Assembly (NCBI RefSeq): GCF_004379255.2
Contig: NC_056049.1
Coordinates: 14,988,063-15,052,062 of the forward strand
From: Salvia splendens
Lineage: Eukaryota > Streptophyta > Magnoliopsida > Lamiales > Lamiaceae
Direction of reading: 5' to 3'
Length of the DNA stretch: 64,000 nt
Shown: positions 11,148 to 23,700 of the stretch, in pieces
How positions within the stretch are numbered: the first letter of the stretch is position 1
Layout: the number at the start of each line of letters is the position of its first letter
Made by a program: the position numbers and the translations under genes
Notes under the pieces: model-generated
The model's input: only the letters and a program-made list of their open reading frames with translations
Databases searched by the model: none
Told to the model about the DNA's origin: nothing

Positions 11148-13484
11148 TTAGGCAAAAAGCTGTGGGTACTTCTCTTTCATCTGGTCCTCGAGCTCCCACG
11201 TCGCCTCCTTGCGGTCGTGATGCTTCCAAAGGACTTTCACTGTTACAATATTTTTATTTCGCAGTTCTTTAACTTTTCTGTCCAGAATTGCTTCTGGCTT
11301 TTCTTCATAGCTCAAATCTGGTTCTAACACCATCTCTTCTTGGTGCACTATGTGTTTGGGGTCAAACACGTACTTCCTCAACTGTGATACTTGAAACACA
11401 TTATGAACATTCCCGAAGCTTGGCGGAAGCGCTAATCTGTATGCCACAGGGCCGACTGTTTCTAGGATCTCGTAAGGTCCGATAAAACGCGGTTTCAGCT
11501 TGCCCTTGACGCCAAATCTGATTATCCCTTTTGATGGGGATACCTTCAGAAAGACCTTGTCTCCTGCTTTAAACTGTAAATCCGTTCTGCGAGCATCTGC
11601 ATAGGATTTCTGTCTATCTTGAGCTTCCTTGATTCTCCCTCGGATTTGTCGGACAATTTCTATCATTTCCTCTACCGAGTCCGGTCCGAGTATCCCTCTC
11701 TCACCAACTTCATCCCAGTAAAGCGGTGATCTACATTTCTTCCCATAGAGTGCTTCATATGGGGCCATAATTATGGTTGTCTGGTAACTGTTGTTGTAGG
11801 AAAACTCTATAAGTGGAAGTACTGGCTCCCAGCTTACTCCACGGTCGAGCACTACGGCTTTCAACATATCCTCTAATGTCTGAATCGTCCTTTCGGACCG
11901 TCCGTCTGTCTGTGGATGGAATGCTGTGCTGAAATTCAGCTGAGTGCCTAACTCTCACTGTAGGCTTATCCAAAATCTAGAAGTAAATTTTGAATCTCGA
12001 TCTGAGGTGATCGTTACTGGTACACCATGTAGGCGCACAATCTCTTGCACATAAATCTGTGCCAACTTGTCAGATCCGTATGTGATACGAATTGGTATGA
12101 CGTGAGCACTTTTGGTGAGTCGATCTATAATCACCAAGATGGCAGTGTTTCCTTGCTGTGATTTTGGCAATCCTGTCACAAAATCCATTGCTATATGCTC
12201 CCATTTCCATTCTGGAATCTCGAGAGGTTGTAACTTTCCATAGGGTCGTTGATGTAACGCCTTCACTTGCTGGCAAGCCAGGCATCTTTCTACAAACGAT
12301 GTTATGCTTTTCTTCATGCCATCCCACCAAAATTGCTTCTTCAAGTCCTGATACATCTTTGTACTCCCAGGATGGGCAGTGTAGGGTGTCTCATGAGCTT
12401 CACTCATGACCTCGTTCCTAAGTGCCTCCTCTTTGGGTACGCATAGTCTCCCTTTGAAAGTGAGAGCATTATCCGCCTCTTCGCGGTAGTATTCCCCTTT
12501 TCCCGTCCTTACTCTGAGACAGATCTTTTCTAGAGCGTCATCGTCTCTCTGGGCTTCAACGATTCTGGCTCTTAAATCTGGTTCTATGACCAAGGTGGAA
12601 ATTCTGCTGTCCACTGTCTCCGGGGCTCTTACTATTTCCAGTCGCATCTTGGCGAATTCCCGGATAAGCTCTTCCTCTTGTGTGAGGAAAGCAGCCACTT
12701 GAGGCGCAGTCTTTCTGCTCAAGGCATCTGCTACCACATTGGCTTTGCCTGGGTGGTAGTTTATACCACAGTCGTAGTCTTTGACTAGTCCCAGCCATCT
12801 GCGCTGTCTCATATTCAGATCCTCCTGCTCGAAAAAGTATTTGAGACTCTTATGATCTGTGAAGATCTCACATCGAACTCCATATAGGTGATGCCTCCAA
12901 ATCTTCAAGGCGTGTACCACTGCTGCTAATTCCAAGTCGTGCGTCGGGTAGTTCAACTCGTGCGGCCTCAACTGGCGTGACGCAAATGCTATCACCTTAC
13001 CCTTCTGCATCAGCACGCACCCGAGTCTGACCTTCGATGCATCTGTATACACCACATAGTCGACTCCCGCCTCTGGTACGGCTAGCACTGGCGCTGTGGT
13101 CAACTTTTCCTTAAGCAATTGGAAACTTGCTTCACATTCTGGGGTCCAGTTGACTTTAACTCCTTTCTTGAGTTGTTGAGTCATCGGCCTTGCTATTTTA
13201 GAAAATCCTTTGATAAATCTTCGGTAGTACCCTGCCAGACCTAGGAAACTTCGAATTTCGTTGGGCGTCGCTGGTGACTGCCAACGTTGCACGGCTTCAA
13301 CTTTAGCGGGGTCTACTCGGATCCCTTCTGCTGTCACTATGTGTCCAAGGAAATTCACTTCATTAAGCCAGAACTCACACTTGCTGAACTTAGCATGGAG
13401 TTTCTCGCCTCTTAACGTTTCTAAAGTGGCCCTCAAAAGCATCCTCGGGCTCCTTCTCGTTCCTCGAGTAAATGGACACGTCAT
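11148..13484 (-). pseudogene. Element 1 pol: RT end, RNase H, integrase, chromodomain-like tail
   Basis: One minus-strand frame is interrupted only by an in-frame TGA at 11957-11955. Counting residues from the first ATG (13484): end of RT and connection about 30-140 ([21 protein letters not shown]). RNase H about 145-253 has its acidic residues in YTDAS, LELAAVV, FTDHKSL and VADALSR. The integrase zinc-binding region has H364, H371, C401 and C404. Core aspartates are D434 (MDFVTGLP) and D495 (SDRDSKF). The catalytic glutamate lies past the stop in SERTIQTLED. The last 239 residues hold the GPYEI (GPY/F) module and a chromodomain-like tail. The stop probably arose from TGG, because element 2 has tryptophan there. 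The polyprotein would copy and integrate the element. As it stands it is truncated at both ends. Confidence 0.9.
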
Positions 13485-13930
13485 CTACAAAACTAGGACA
13501 ACTTGTCCATCTGTGGGTGGGACACACAGTTCATTAGGTTCATGAACACGGCTGGGGCATTTGTAAGCCCAAAAGGCATTACTGTAAACTCGTACTGGTC
13601 ATATCTGGTGCGAAATGCAGTCTTAGGTATACCGTCTTGTCGAACTCCCAGCTAGTGATAACCCGATCTCAAGCCCATCTTCGAGAATACGCTGGCTCCT
13701 CGCAGCTGGTCGAAGAGGTCGTTAATTCTCGGTAGAGGTACTTGTTCTTGAGGGTTGACTTATTTAGCTCTCGATAGTCGATATACATTCGCAAAGTCCC
13801 ATCCTTCTTCTTCATGAAGAGTACCGATACGCCCAAAAACGATACACTGGGTCTGATGAAACCCAGGTCTACTTATTCTTGTAACTGGATCTTAAGTTCT
13901 TCTTATTTCTTGAGCGCCATTCTATATGGT
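13485..13930 (-). pseudogene. Element 1 reverse transcriptase, N-terminal part, frameshifted
   Basis: Minus-strand pieces in different frames give RT motifs in correct order: [18 protein letters not shown] with [23 protein letters not shown], and [11 protein letters not shown], the gypsy form of the catalytic YxDD box. The FVDD frame shifts near 13440-13450 relative to the pol frame that continues downstream. Other shifts lie near 13500 and 13650. Both catalytic motif neighbourhoods are thus still visible, but no single frame could make RT. This region directly precedes the pol frame 11148-13484. Confidence 0.8.
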
Positions 13931-16900
13931 GACTGAGATAATATGACTGATTCAAGTCATTCCTTTAGTAATTCATTTCGTCTGGGTGATGAAGCTATTT
14001 CTAATCTTAGATTTCATCTCCAGGTATTGAGTTCTCTAACGCTTGCATCGATCGTGAAGGTAGTCATTGAGCTGCCATAATGATCTCGTAACCTCTCGCT
14101 CAGTTGAGGTAGTCTACTTTTACCGCTTTCAAGGTGCTTTTGTGCTTACTGCGACTCTTTCGTCATGATTTAGTACAGACTTGTTCTACTCGCGTCAATC
14201 CTTGAATATGGGTTTAGTGCATGTGGAGGTGTTGGCTTCTTTCTCCCAACGCTACTGTCTCCATGCCCTTTTGGTTCGACTGAGCGATTCATGGTGAAAT
14301 AATCTAGCATGACTTTCCAAAGTGATCTAGATCTCGTGTCTAGATTAACACAAAACTCTATCGACAGCTCCTTTCTGAGCCGTTTAATTGAGACGTGGCA
14401 TATCGTAGAATAATTCGTCGCATGTTATTGCCAACGTTTGCCCTTGCTCTATATTATAGGGCTCTAAATCCTGTTCTCTTGTGATAACTTCTTTTAAAAG
14501 GGAAAATTCGATTTCTCCCTTCATAGTAGGAACGGTGAGGGTAGCGGTGCTACCACGCGTTCCTCTTCCCGAATGTCTCTCCAGCTTTAGCCTTTTTCCT
14601 GGCCACCTCTTAGACGAATCCCTTTTGCTGATGGGATTTGTTCCGTTAAACATAAACTACGAATACACTCGTACTTTCTCCATGGCTTTCATTACATGCC
14701 CATGATTGAGTCTTTGTTCTTATGGCTTACTTATCTTACTCGGAGTAAGCATTTTGATCGTTCAAACTACCATATAGGTCTTTTACGTCTTCGGACATCA
14801 TTTAATCCACAAATATTCCTTGATATTTCTCTACTCAAGGCTAGTTGCTTCTCTATACAACAAAATATTCGATCTTCCACCTGCTGGTCACAAGCGGTAC
14901 GTAGATTCGAAGTATTTAACGCTTTGCTGTCGGTTATGCGACGCTTCTGGTTGGTGCATCATTTCCTGCACGTGTCTCCATGGGGACGTATTTATTATGC
15001 GTATCTGAAAGAAACTGAGACCATGCCTTTTTCTGCTAGCCTCGTATCAATAACTCGATGATTAATCTAATAGTCTTAACTTGGATTATTGTTCACACAA
15101 GAGAGTATGACTGAAAATTTGAAGGGCTACTGAATACCCAACTGGACTAGAATAACATCTCTTGTTCAACTTATATGAATTTTCGTCGATAATCGACCTT
15201 GAAGGTAAGTATTGAGTTCATTTAAAGAACTACGTAGCTCAACTGGTTCCAGGCAAACTCATAGAAGCTGAGGCTCACCCCTGGTGGGAGATAGAAATAA
15301 TCATGAGATAGGTCATGAAAACTGGATGGAAATGAATTAACTGTAAATTTCCATAGTAAGCTGCAAAATAGGACAATATAGTTGTCCAATTAAACTGAAA
15401 GGATCTGAACATCAAGGATAGTGGTTCAACATGTCACCGTCTAAGATGATCAATCGCGAAAATTTATAAACGTAGGCGATTGCAATGAAGAAAACATTGA
15501 TCATGCTTCAAAGGCATCTTGATATGGAATAACAAAATCACATCAATGATTTCATAGGTTCATTAAGGCAACGCACTGAAATGAACTATTCAGAAAAATC
15601 AGCTAGGGCAAGCTCATTAGGGAAAGGTGCAATATGCTTGCCTTAACTTCGAGCTGCAGAAAAATTCCGAGACTAGGAATAATACATGTACTGGGATCGA
15701 GGTCGAAAAATTTCACCTTTGTAGGATCTCAAAATAGGGAGGTAAAAAGTTCCAGCACCACATGAAATTCCCTGAGGAAAATGTTTAACTGTCTTGATCA
15801 CTCTGGGGATCACAACGTAAGCATCGTAAGAATGAAATTTCATTGCATAGGTCCAAGAAATCGAGATATAAATCTCCAATATTGTGGCTCAAAGGAGACA
15901 ACAACAAATAACGATGCTTGAAACATAAAGGTATCCAAAATTTGGGAACTGAAACTGAGTCGCCGCTTTCCTGAAGAGAATGAAAGTGGCGTACTACTTG
16001 CAGAACGTGAGTCAATCAAAGGTCTTAATAGCCGACAGGACATCGTTGTCCCGGAGGTTCAAAGAATGTCTGAGGAATACGCTCATTCCGAAGATCATGG
16101 ATATGAACAACTGTAGAATTTAGGGTTTACGACTGGAGCTTAAACAGTCAAAACTTTACTCTTTATGTACGATGAGTCAAAAAGGACTGCAGTCCATAAG
16201 CTGGAAGTGAGTCAAACCTCGCATAGAGAAATGAATACTGGCATGTTACTTGTGAGTCAAACTAAAGTCTGAATAGACGGGGGTACCGTGCTCTGGGAGG
16301 ACTCTTAGAAAGAATTTCACTGGGACCCAAGTAAGTACTATTGATTATATTCATCGGTTCTAGTTATGTGACACTTCTTTGTTTGTTCTTGTGGAGTTCT
16401 GACATGATAAACGCGTTCTAGGAAACCATACATTTCAAGATGGGGTTTCTCGTGCTATTAAACTGATAACTGCAGCTGGAGGTCATACTTTCATATCGTT
16501 CTTGATAACTTAGAACGCCGATTCTGGTAAAACATCACATTCTCCATCGTGCTTCGTAGCACGCTATAAGTATCGCTTCTGGATCACGTAGCCACTTGGG
16601 CTTGTTACGCCACATTAGATCACTTTACTAGATCGCGGGTACGATCTCTTTCCGTGTAGGGATGCATCTCCCGAACAAGCTGGAAGGTAAACTATTTTCG
16701 TTATAACTTGGTCTTTGTAAAGACATTGGGAACTTCTTGGTTCATCGTCTAGTATACATATATATATGTATACTATCTGTGTGCTTAAAAGAATGGACTT
16801 CCTTTAATTGCTGTCTATAAGTAGTACAATATTACTTTTTGGCTCGTCTTTTCTTTCTCATAATTCCTTGGAATTTGAAGCTTGCCCAAACTGATGGGTT

Positions 16901-17416
16901 TTAGTTGGTCTCGTCGCCCTGGAAGGCGGTAACAAGTTCTTATTCTGCTAGTACTTGATCCTGAAAGTCTCACCTAAGGTACTTTTCTAAAGCACTCTAG
17001 GTTCACATACATAGTCCCCATGACATCTATACATTCATGTCAAGCTCTTTAAACATAAATCACAGATACATTAAGCATATCTCATGCAAAGTATCGGCTA
17101 GCACGTTGCGTCTTGCAAACTTTTCAAATAAACATTTTCGTTCCCATTTAGGGCTATGAAATTTTTTTTTTTTTACTTTCTTTTTCTGAAAACTTAGAAA
17201 ATTTCATTTTCCTTCTCAAAATGGAAAAATATTTTCTTTTTTAAAATTCTCTTTTCTGGACGAGCGGGCGTCGACCCCTGTTTCTGGTGCAGTTGATCGT
17301 GTCGAGCTGAGGTGTTGGGATCTTGTACTTAACATTCTGTTCATCTTCAAGCCTAGTACTATCTTTTCTGGACTGAGGCTTAGAAAGAAGGTTCTTGGGT
17401 CAGAGCGAAAGAAAAT
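13931..17416 (-). other. Element 1 region where gag and protease are expected; no gag seen
   Basis: About 3.5 kb separates RT from the primer-binding site, enough for gag and protease. I find no capsid-like frame, CCHC zinc knuckle or D(S/T)GA protease motif. The longest minus-strand frame here is 89 residues (14384-14653) and is unrecognised. Part of the region (about 15240-16400) is clearly similar to 41150-42110 of element 2, for example around ATGAGATAGGTCATGAAAAC and TCAACATGTCA. It is therefore a shared, long-standing component of this group of elements and not random filler. The end next to the PBS is pyrimidine-rich with a short poly-T. Confidence 0.6.
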
Positions 17417-17429
17417 GGCTCTGATACCA
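17417..17429 (-). other. Primer-binding site of element 1 (initiator tRNA-Met)
   Basis: The minus strand reads TGGTATCAGAGCC, complementary to the 3' end of plant initiator tRNA-Met. It lies three bases inside the LTR boundary at 17433, which marks the right LTR as the 5' copy. Confidence 0.92.
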
Positions 17430-17432
17430 CTC

Positions 17433-20400
17433 TGTCACGACCACATCTCCCTAGTCAAAGAAAGTGTAGCTTTACCGCGACTAAAACATACTGAAACTGT
17501 CTCAACTCATCATAAGATGCTTAAATCAAAAGAAACATTGTCTGAAGTGTGTTGAGGGTACAAATCATGCTGAATCAGAGTAGTTATGAGAAATTGTCTT
17601 TGTTAAATGAATGTTCTGAACTTGCGCAACGGAAGAGTACCAAGACAGATGTAATATGTATGAAGACATACTACACCCACTACCTTCCTACTTATTTGGT
17701 CTTCTGTCCCAACACCTCCTCGGCTTCGACAACGATCAACCTGCACATTAAGGAAAAACAATATGCAGGGCTGAGTACTTGATGCACTCAGTGGCTTATG
17801 CCGAAAACTGTTTTCTTTTAGTTGTCAGCCAAGCTGAGTGAACGCGGGGGTTTTACTGAAAATCTAACCCGGTCACTAAAATCTGTTATTTCTTTCTGAA
17901 AATAGACTGCAGTCATTTAAACTTCTGATGATATGCCATATCAGCTGCGTGAATCGGGAATGTGGCCACATTCCACGATCACTGGGTCGGCCAACCTGGC
18001 GCTAGCTCACGACCCACGGACCGGCCAACCTGGCGCTAGCTCACGGTCCCTACGTGTACACTAGTCCGAGTAGGATTTACTGACCTACTGGGACCCGAAT
18101 TCGATTTACCAGATAGGCAACCACAAAATAAAACATGGCATGACAACTCATTCAAATAATCATGCTTTTCACATAAATTCTGAAAAAGAAAGCCCACACA
18201 TAATGTAGGATAGAAAAGCCCACCTCGTTTGCTTAACTCTTTCAAACGGGCACTGTCTGACTTGAGATTTACTCGTCGAGCGACGACGTCCCTTTTCAAA
18301 AATAATATACTTAAATTAGGCTTTAAGTAATCATTGATCTTGCATGAATGCATGCCTAAGCGTGATCTTTTATTTTATCTCTTTCTTTCTAAATATTAGA
18401 GATCTAAAATCTTTAATTAAATCGGCGATTTAATTTGTTCCGAAACCGACTGATCTGTTTGGGTATAATATATATTCCCGGATTATCCTTAAGTATTTTT
18501 AAAAATACTTTTTGTGACTATTAAAGCCCGCTTTAAATTTTATCAAAAGCTATTCTACACGGTTTAATATTTCTACTCTTCCGTGGCTTAGGGAATTAAT
18601 TCCATTAACTCTTGGAAATAATCTTAAGATAATGGCTCCAACCCAAAATAATGGTCCTACTAAATAATTTCTCAGGCCCAGTTAGAAATAATCTGGCCCA
18701 GAAAGTATCCTTCGGCCCACTTCTCTTTTCTTTATTCTTTTCTAAAAGAGGCCCAAAAGAAAACATACTCCCTTCCTCAATCAGCCGATTCCATCGGCTT
18801 TTCCCCATTCTTCATTTCCTCCTTTCTCCGAAATTAAAACCCCAAATTGAGAAAGCCCTAGTTTCTTCGACGTCCGCTCCCTCCGCGAAGCTCCAGCTCC
18901 GGCGGAGGTCCGATGACGCGCGACGCGTTGTCTCACCCTCGCTCATCCCTGCAAGGGCGAACTCTCTCCCTGATTTGGGAAAATCCTCGCCGCGTCGGTC
19001 CCTTCCAACCACGGCGAGTCTTGCCGTGCTCCCATCCATCGGCTCCGTCTCGTTCTCGCCAGTGAAGGGAAGTGGCGACCCTCCGCGCTCCTCCGTTTCC
19101 TCGGCGGGATCACCATCGATTCACCCTCCGTCGCGTCGAGGCAGCAGTCCCTCGTCGGTGCTGTCCCCCCTTCCCGCGAGCTCGTCGAGCCGCCACCGTC
19201 GAGGGCCAGTGGGGAGGCATCCAGCTTCGCGAGGCTTACGCCGTCGCTGTTCGCAGGGGTTAGGCTGAACACGGTAGGGTCCGTTGCCGTTACTGCACGC
19301 CGGGATCGCCTGCTGTCTCGGCTCGCCACCGCTCTTGACACCCCGCCGTCGGGTCGCTGCCTCTCGTCTAGCGTTTCCGCCTCTGGCAGCACGGCACCTC
19401 GGCCAGAGCCATTCTCCCTCCAAAGCTAAGTTTCTTGTTTAAAACTTTCTAGTGTTGTTAAGTGAAGCTTGCGAAAAAGATACTGTGACTTGAGCATTAG
19501 GGGATTTTCTTACATTCTGCTATGATTGATTTGATTTCATGGAGGGGTTGAGCCAGTGGTAGCCGTTTCTATGTTACTGATTATGTTCTGATGTGGGGTT
19601 CTAAGGCATACTCCTATGTTCTTGAGCTCATGTGTTCCTAAGTTCTCATTCTTGGCTATCTACTGTGTACTACATGATGCTAGTATGGTTTGGAGGATTT
19701 ACCTCTTGTGATTGCTGAGTGAGGCTGCTCTTACTCTTGCTCGATTCCTTCCGCTTTCTCTCGGTTCTCCCTCCCTCTCTTTAGCTTGTTACTTTGCTAC
19801 TAAGTGGAAGGTGTTGTGGTGTGGTATAGTAACCGAGGGGCTTAGAATGTGTATAAAAACACATATCTTGTAACTGAAAGCTGCAGAGGCTGAGTGTTGG
19901 CTGACCTTGCAGCATCCTTTAACTGATTTTGGTGTTTTGTGCTGCCTTGTACTCTGATTCATTCATGAATTTTGTCTTCTTTTGCAGGTGCACACTAGAG
20001 GTGGCATTGTGGGGGCTGATTTCCGGACTATAACCGGTTTGGGTAGGGGAAGCAAGGGCTGTTACCCGCAGCTTTGCAGAGTATTAGCTGGAGGGGAGCC
20101 TGCTGGCTGGAGTTTGCCTCTTTCGGTCCAACACTCACTCACCTTTCTGAAAGGTATTGTTTTCCCCTTCCCTTTCTTAATACATTTCTCTTGTTGTCTC
20201 TGTAAACAATTGAGGAGATCTAACGGCTGTTGAAACGAGTTGTCATAACAGCCGAGCTCTTCTTCATGTTTTGATCTTTCTCTCCAGATCACGGAGTTGC
20301 CGAGCTTGGTGCCGAACTGCCGAGCTTGGTACCGAACTGCTGAGCTCCCTGCCGAACTGCCGAGCTTGGTGGCGAACTGCTGAGCTTGGTGCCGAGCTAT

Positions 20401-20756
20401 CACAATCCACCAACAGTCTCTATTCATGCAACTAGTTCTCTTTCGTGTGCTTTGGCAGGAGTTGCGACTGGCCAACGAGGCTGTCTTCCCTCGTGGTCTC
20501 GCCCTCCCGGCTCGTTTGAAAAATCTGGGGCCGAGACGGCCCGATGACGAAGGCCAAAGTAGCCCTTAGGGATTTCTAAATGTAGTAGTGTAGCTCGACT
20601 TTTATTTTCATTGTCAAAGATTGTAATTTAGTTTGAGGTTTCTGAAAATTGTAATTGTACCCTTTTTCAAGAAATAAAAATACTCTTTCATTTGTCAATA
20701 AAAGTTCTAGTATTTTATTTCATAACTCCCGAGAAACCTAAGTCTCGGCTATTACA
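17433..20756 (-). repeat. Element 1 LTR, 5' copy in element sense
   Basis: This copy is 3,324 bp and nearly identical to 7778-11102. The three single-base indels found by eye account exactly for the 1-bp length difference. One indel (near 18733) and one substitution (near 18836) change which plus-strand frames are open in the GC-rich block. A 205-residue plus-strand frame (18651-19268) exists here but is shorter in the left copy. The right end is tattaca followed by the TSD. Confidence 0.93.
20298..20397. repeat. Five 20-bp tandem repeats in element 1 LTR (right copy)
   Basis: This is the same five-unit array as at 10644-10743, with no unit gained or lost since insertion. Confidence 0.9.
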
Positions 20757-20761
20757 ACTAA
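20757..20761. repeat. Target-site duplication of element 1 (right)
   Basis: actaa follows the terminal ttaca and matches 7773-7777. Confidence 0.9.
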
Positions 20762-20770
20762 ATAATTAAT

Positions 20771-23700
20771 ACACAAAGTGTAACACACAACACATTATAA
20801 AAAATATACAAAAAGCTACCCAAAAAAACCACAGTATATATGCTACAAAAAATACACAGTATACATGTAAAAAAATTACACACATATCACACACAATAAC
20901 ACCCTATGCACAAAATACATGCACTGGACGCACACTAACACACGAAATTCACATTCTATACACAATACAAGCACATCACATACATACACAAAATACACAC
21001 TACATAAATTACAAATAACAAAGTATATACATAGAATACACACAATGCATACTGCACACACTATAGATAAAATAAACGCATAAATACACAATACACACAG
21101 TTTACATACACGTACGCGAACAAAACACACAACACAATATAAACACAACAAAAAGACTAAATACACCTACACTATACAAAAAAACATAGTACATGTGCTT
21201 CCAAAAACACACAATATATAATAAATATAGATGTACTGAAAATACACAAAATACAAATAAACACTACACACAAATTGCAAATGAAACACACAATACACAA
21301 ACTACAGAAAATGCACAATACACACACTACATAAAACACACATTATAGAAAATAAACTCGCATATAGAAAATACACACTGCACATACATATGCATAGAAA
21401 TACATATAGTGCAAATACACTGCCCACTCAGTTACACAACCTATAAACAAAATACATGCACCATAAATACAAAATACAAATAATGCACTGCACACTCACT
21501 ACAAAATAAATAGTACAGACTAACACTAAACTCTCACACTATACACAAAACGGACACACTACACGCACACTATACATACAATACATTGCAGCCAAATATA
21601 CTAATCAAACTATACAAAAAACACACACTGCACAAAATACACAAATTATACACAAATTATACATAAAATACATACATTACTCACATCATACACAAACTAC
21701 ACTACACATTACAGAAACTATACACAAGATACCCACATTGCACATATTTTAAACCAAATATATACTATATACAAAATACACACTAACATTACAGAAACTA
21801 TACACATGATACCCACATTACACATATTTTAAACCAAATATACATTAGATATACATATAGAAAATGCACATTATACATAATACACAAAGTGTAACACACA
21901 ACGCATTATAAAAAATATACAAAAAGCTACACAATAAAACATAGTATATATGCTAAAAAAAACAAACAGTATACTTGTACAAAAAATACACACATATCAC
22001 ACACAATAACACCCTATGCACAAAATACATGCACTGGACGCACACTAACACACAAAATTCACATTCTATACACAATACAAGCACATCACATACATACACA
22101 AAATATACACTGCATAAATTACAAATAACAAAGTATATACATAGAATACACACAATGCATATTGCACACACTATGCATAAAATAAACGTACTAAATACAC
22201 AATACACACAGTTTACATACACGTACGAGAACAAAACACACAACACAATATAAACACAACAAAAAGACTAAATACACCTACACTATACAAAAAAACATAG
22301 TACATGTGCTTCCAAAAACACACAATATATAATAAATATACATGTACTGAAAATACACAAAATACAAACAAACACTACACACAAATTGCAAATGAAACAC
22401 TCTATAAACAAACTAGATGCACAACAAACACACTACACACAATGCATTGCAACTATACACAAACTAGATAGATTAATTACATTATACACAAAATACACAC
22501 ATTACACACACTATAAACCAAATACATATACTAGACACTATACATACAGACAGCTACATACATAAAATACACATATACAAGAAGTACAAACAAAGCACAC
22601 ACAATAAACACACATTGGACACACGCTATACACAATGTTCATAAAACAAATAGACTAAATACACAAAACAGACAGAACCCTAAAATTACACAGACTATAA
22701 ACAAAATACAAACATTTCATGCACAAAATACACACACTACATTATACAGAAAATGCACATTATACATAGGACACAAAATACACGCTCTATACAGACTATT
22801 CACAACATACACAAACTATACACTAAATATACATGTACAAAAATACACACTATAAGCACCATACACAAAGTACACACTCTATACACAAAATACAAGCACA
22901 TTCATATACACACATAACACAAAATACACACAACATAGATTGCACATAATATACAAGACGCTATACCCAAAGTATATACACAAAATACACAAGTACATAT
23001 AGCACACAATACACACCGTGCTCAAAATACATTGCACACAACACACACTACACACAAAATATATATACAATATACACAAAACAATGCTACACAATATACA
23101 CAAATACACACCATGTGCTCATAATACATATATTGAACACAATACACACAATACACATACTACTCACACCACATACATTATAACAAACACACACTATATA
23201 GAAAAAATATGTACGTAAGGAAAATACAACACTATACATATTGCACAATATACACAAACTAAACATATTATACGCAAAATACATGCACTGTAAACGCAAA
23301 ACACAGACTATGTGCTACACACACTACAGAAAATACACAATACACAAACTACAGAAAATACACAATACATACACTACATAAAACACACATTATAGAAAAT
23401 AAACTCGCATATAGAAAATACACACTGCACATACATATGCACAGAAATACATGTACTGCAAATACATGCAGTACATGTATTGTGTATTTTCTGTAGTACA
23501 TGCACCATAAATACAAAATACAAATAATGCGCAGCACACTCAATACAAAATAAATAGTACAGACTAACACTAAACTCTCACACTATACACAAAACGGACA
23601 CTCTACACGCACACTATACATACAATACATTGCAGCCAAATATACTAATCAAACTATACAAAAAACACACACTGCGCAAAATACACAAATTATACACAAA

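Larger units (their letters stand above)
7778..20756 (-). mobile_element. Element 1: Ty3/gypsy chromovirus (Tekay/Del type), defective
   Basis: The element is 12,979 bp with TG...CA ends, a perfect 5-bp TSD (actaa), LTRs at 7778-11102 and 17433-20756, a PBS for initiator tRNA-Met and a polypurine tract. Pol runs on the minus strand in the order RT, RNase H, integrase, chromodomain-like tail, which is the Ty3/gypsy order. The C-terminal tail LRKYVFDP...LRNKNIVTVKVLW...ATWELE is typical of the Tekay/Del clade. Comparing the LTRs by eye I find about two substitutions and three 1-bp indels, so insertion is recent. Pol is nevertheless broken and gag is not recognisable. It inserted about 10 bp from the left edge of the satellite array. 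Confidence 0.93.

Noticed and set aside
17417..17429. Possible tRNA gene at the initiator tRNA-Met match
   Set aside because: Only the 13 bases complementary to the tRNA 3' end are present next to the LTR, as expected for a primer-binding site.
18651..19268. 205-residue plus-strand frame in the right LTR of element 1
   Set aside because: It depends on single-base differences from the other LTR copy, overlaps long frames on the opposite strand in GC-rich DNA, and has no recognisable domain.
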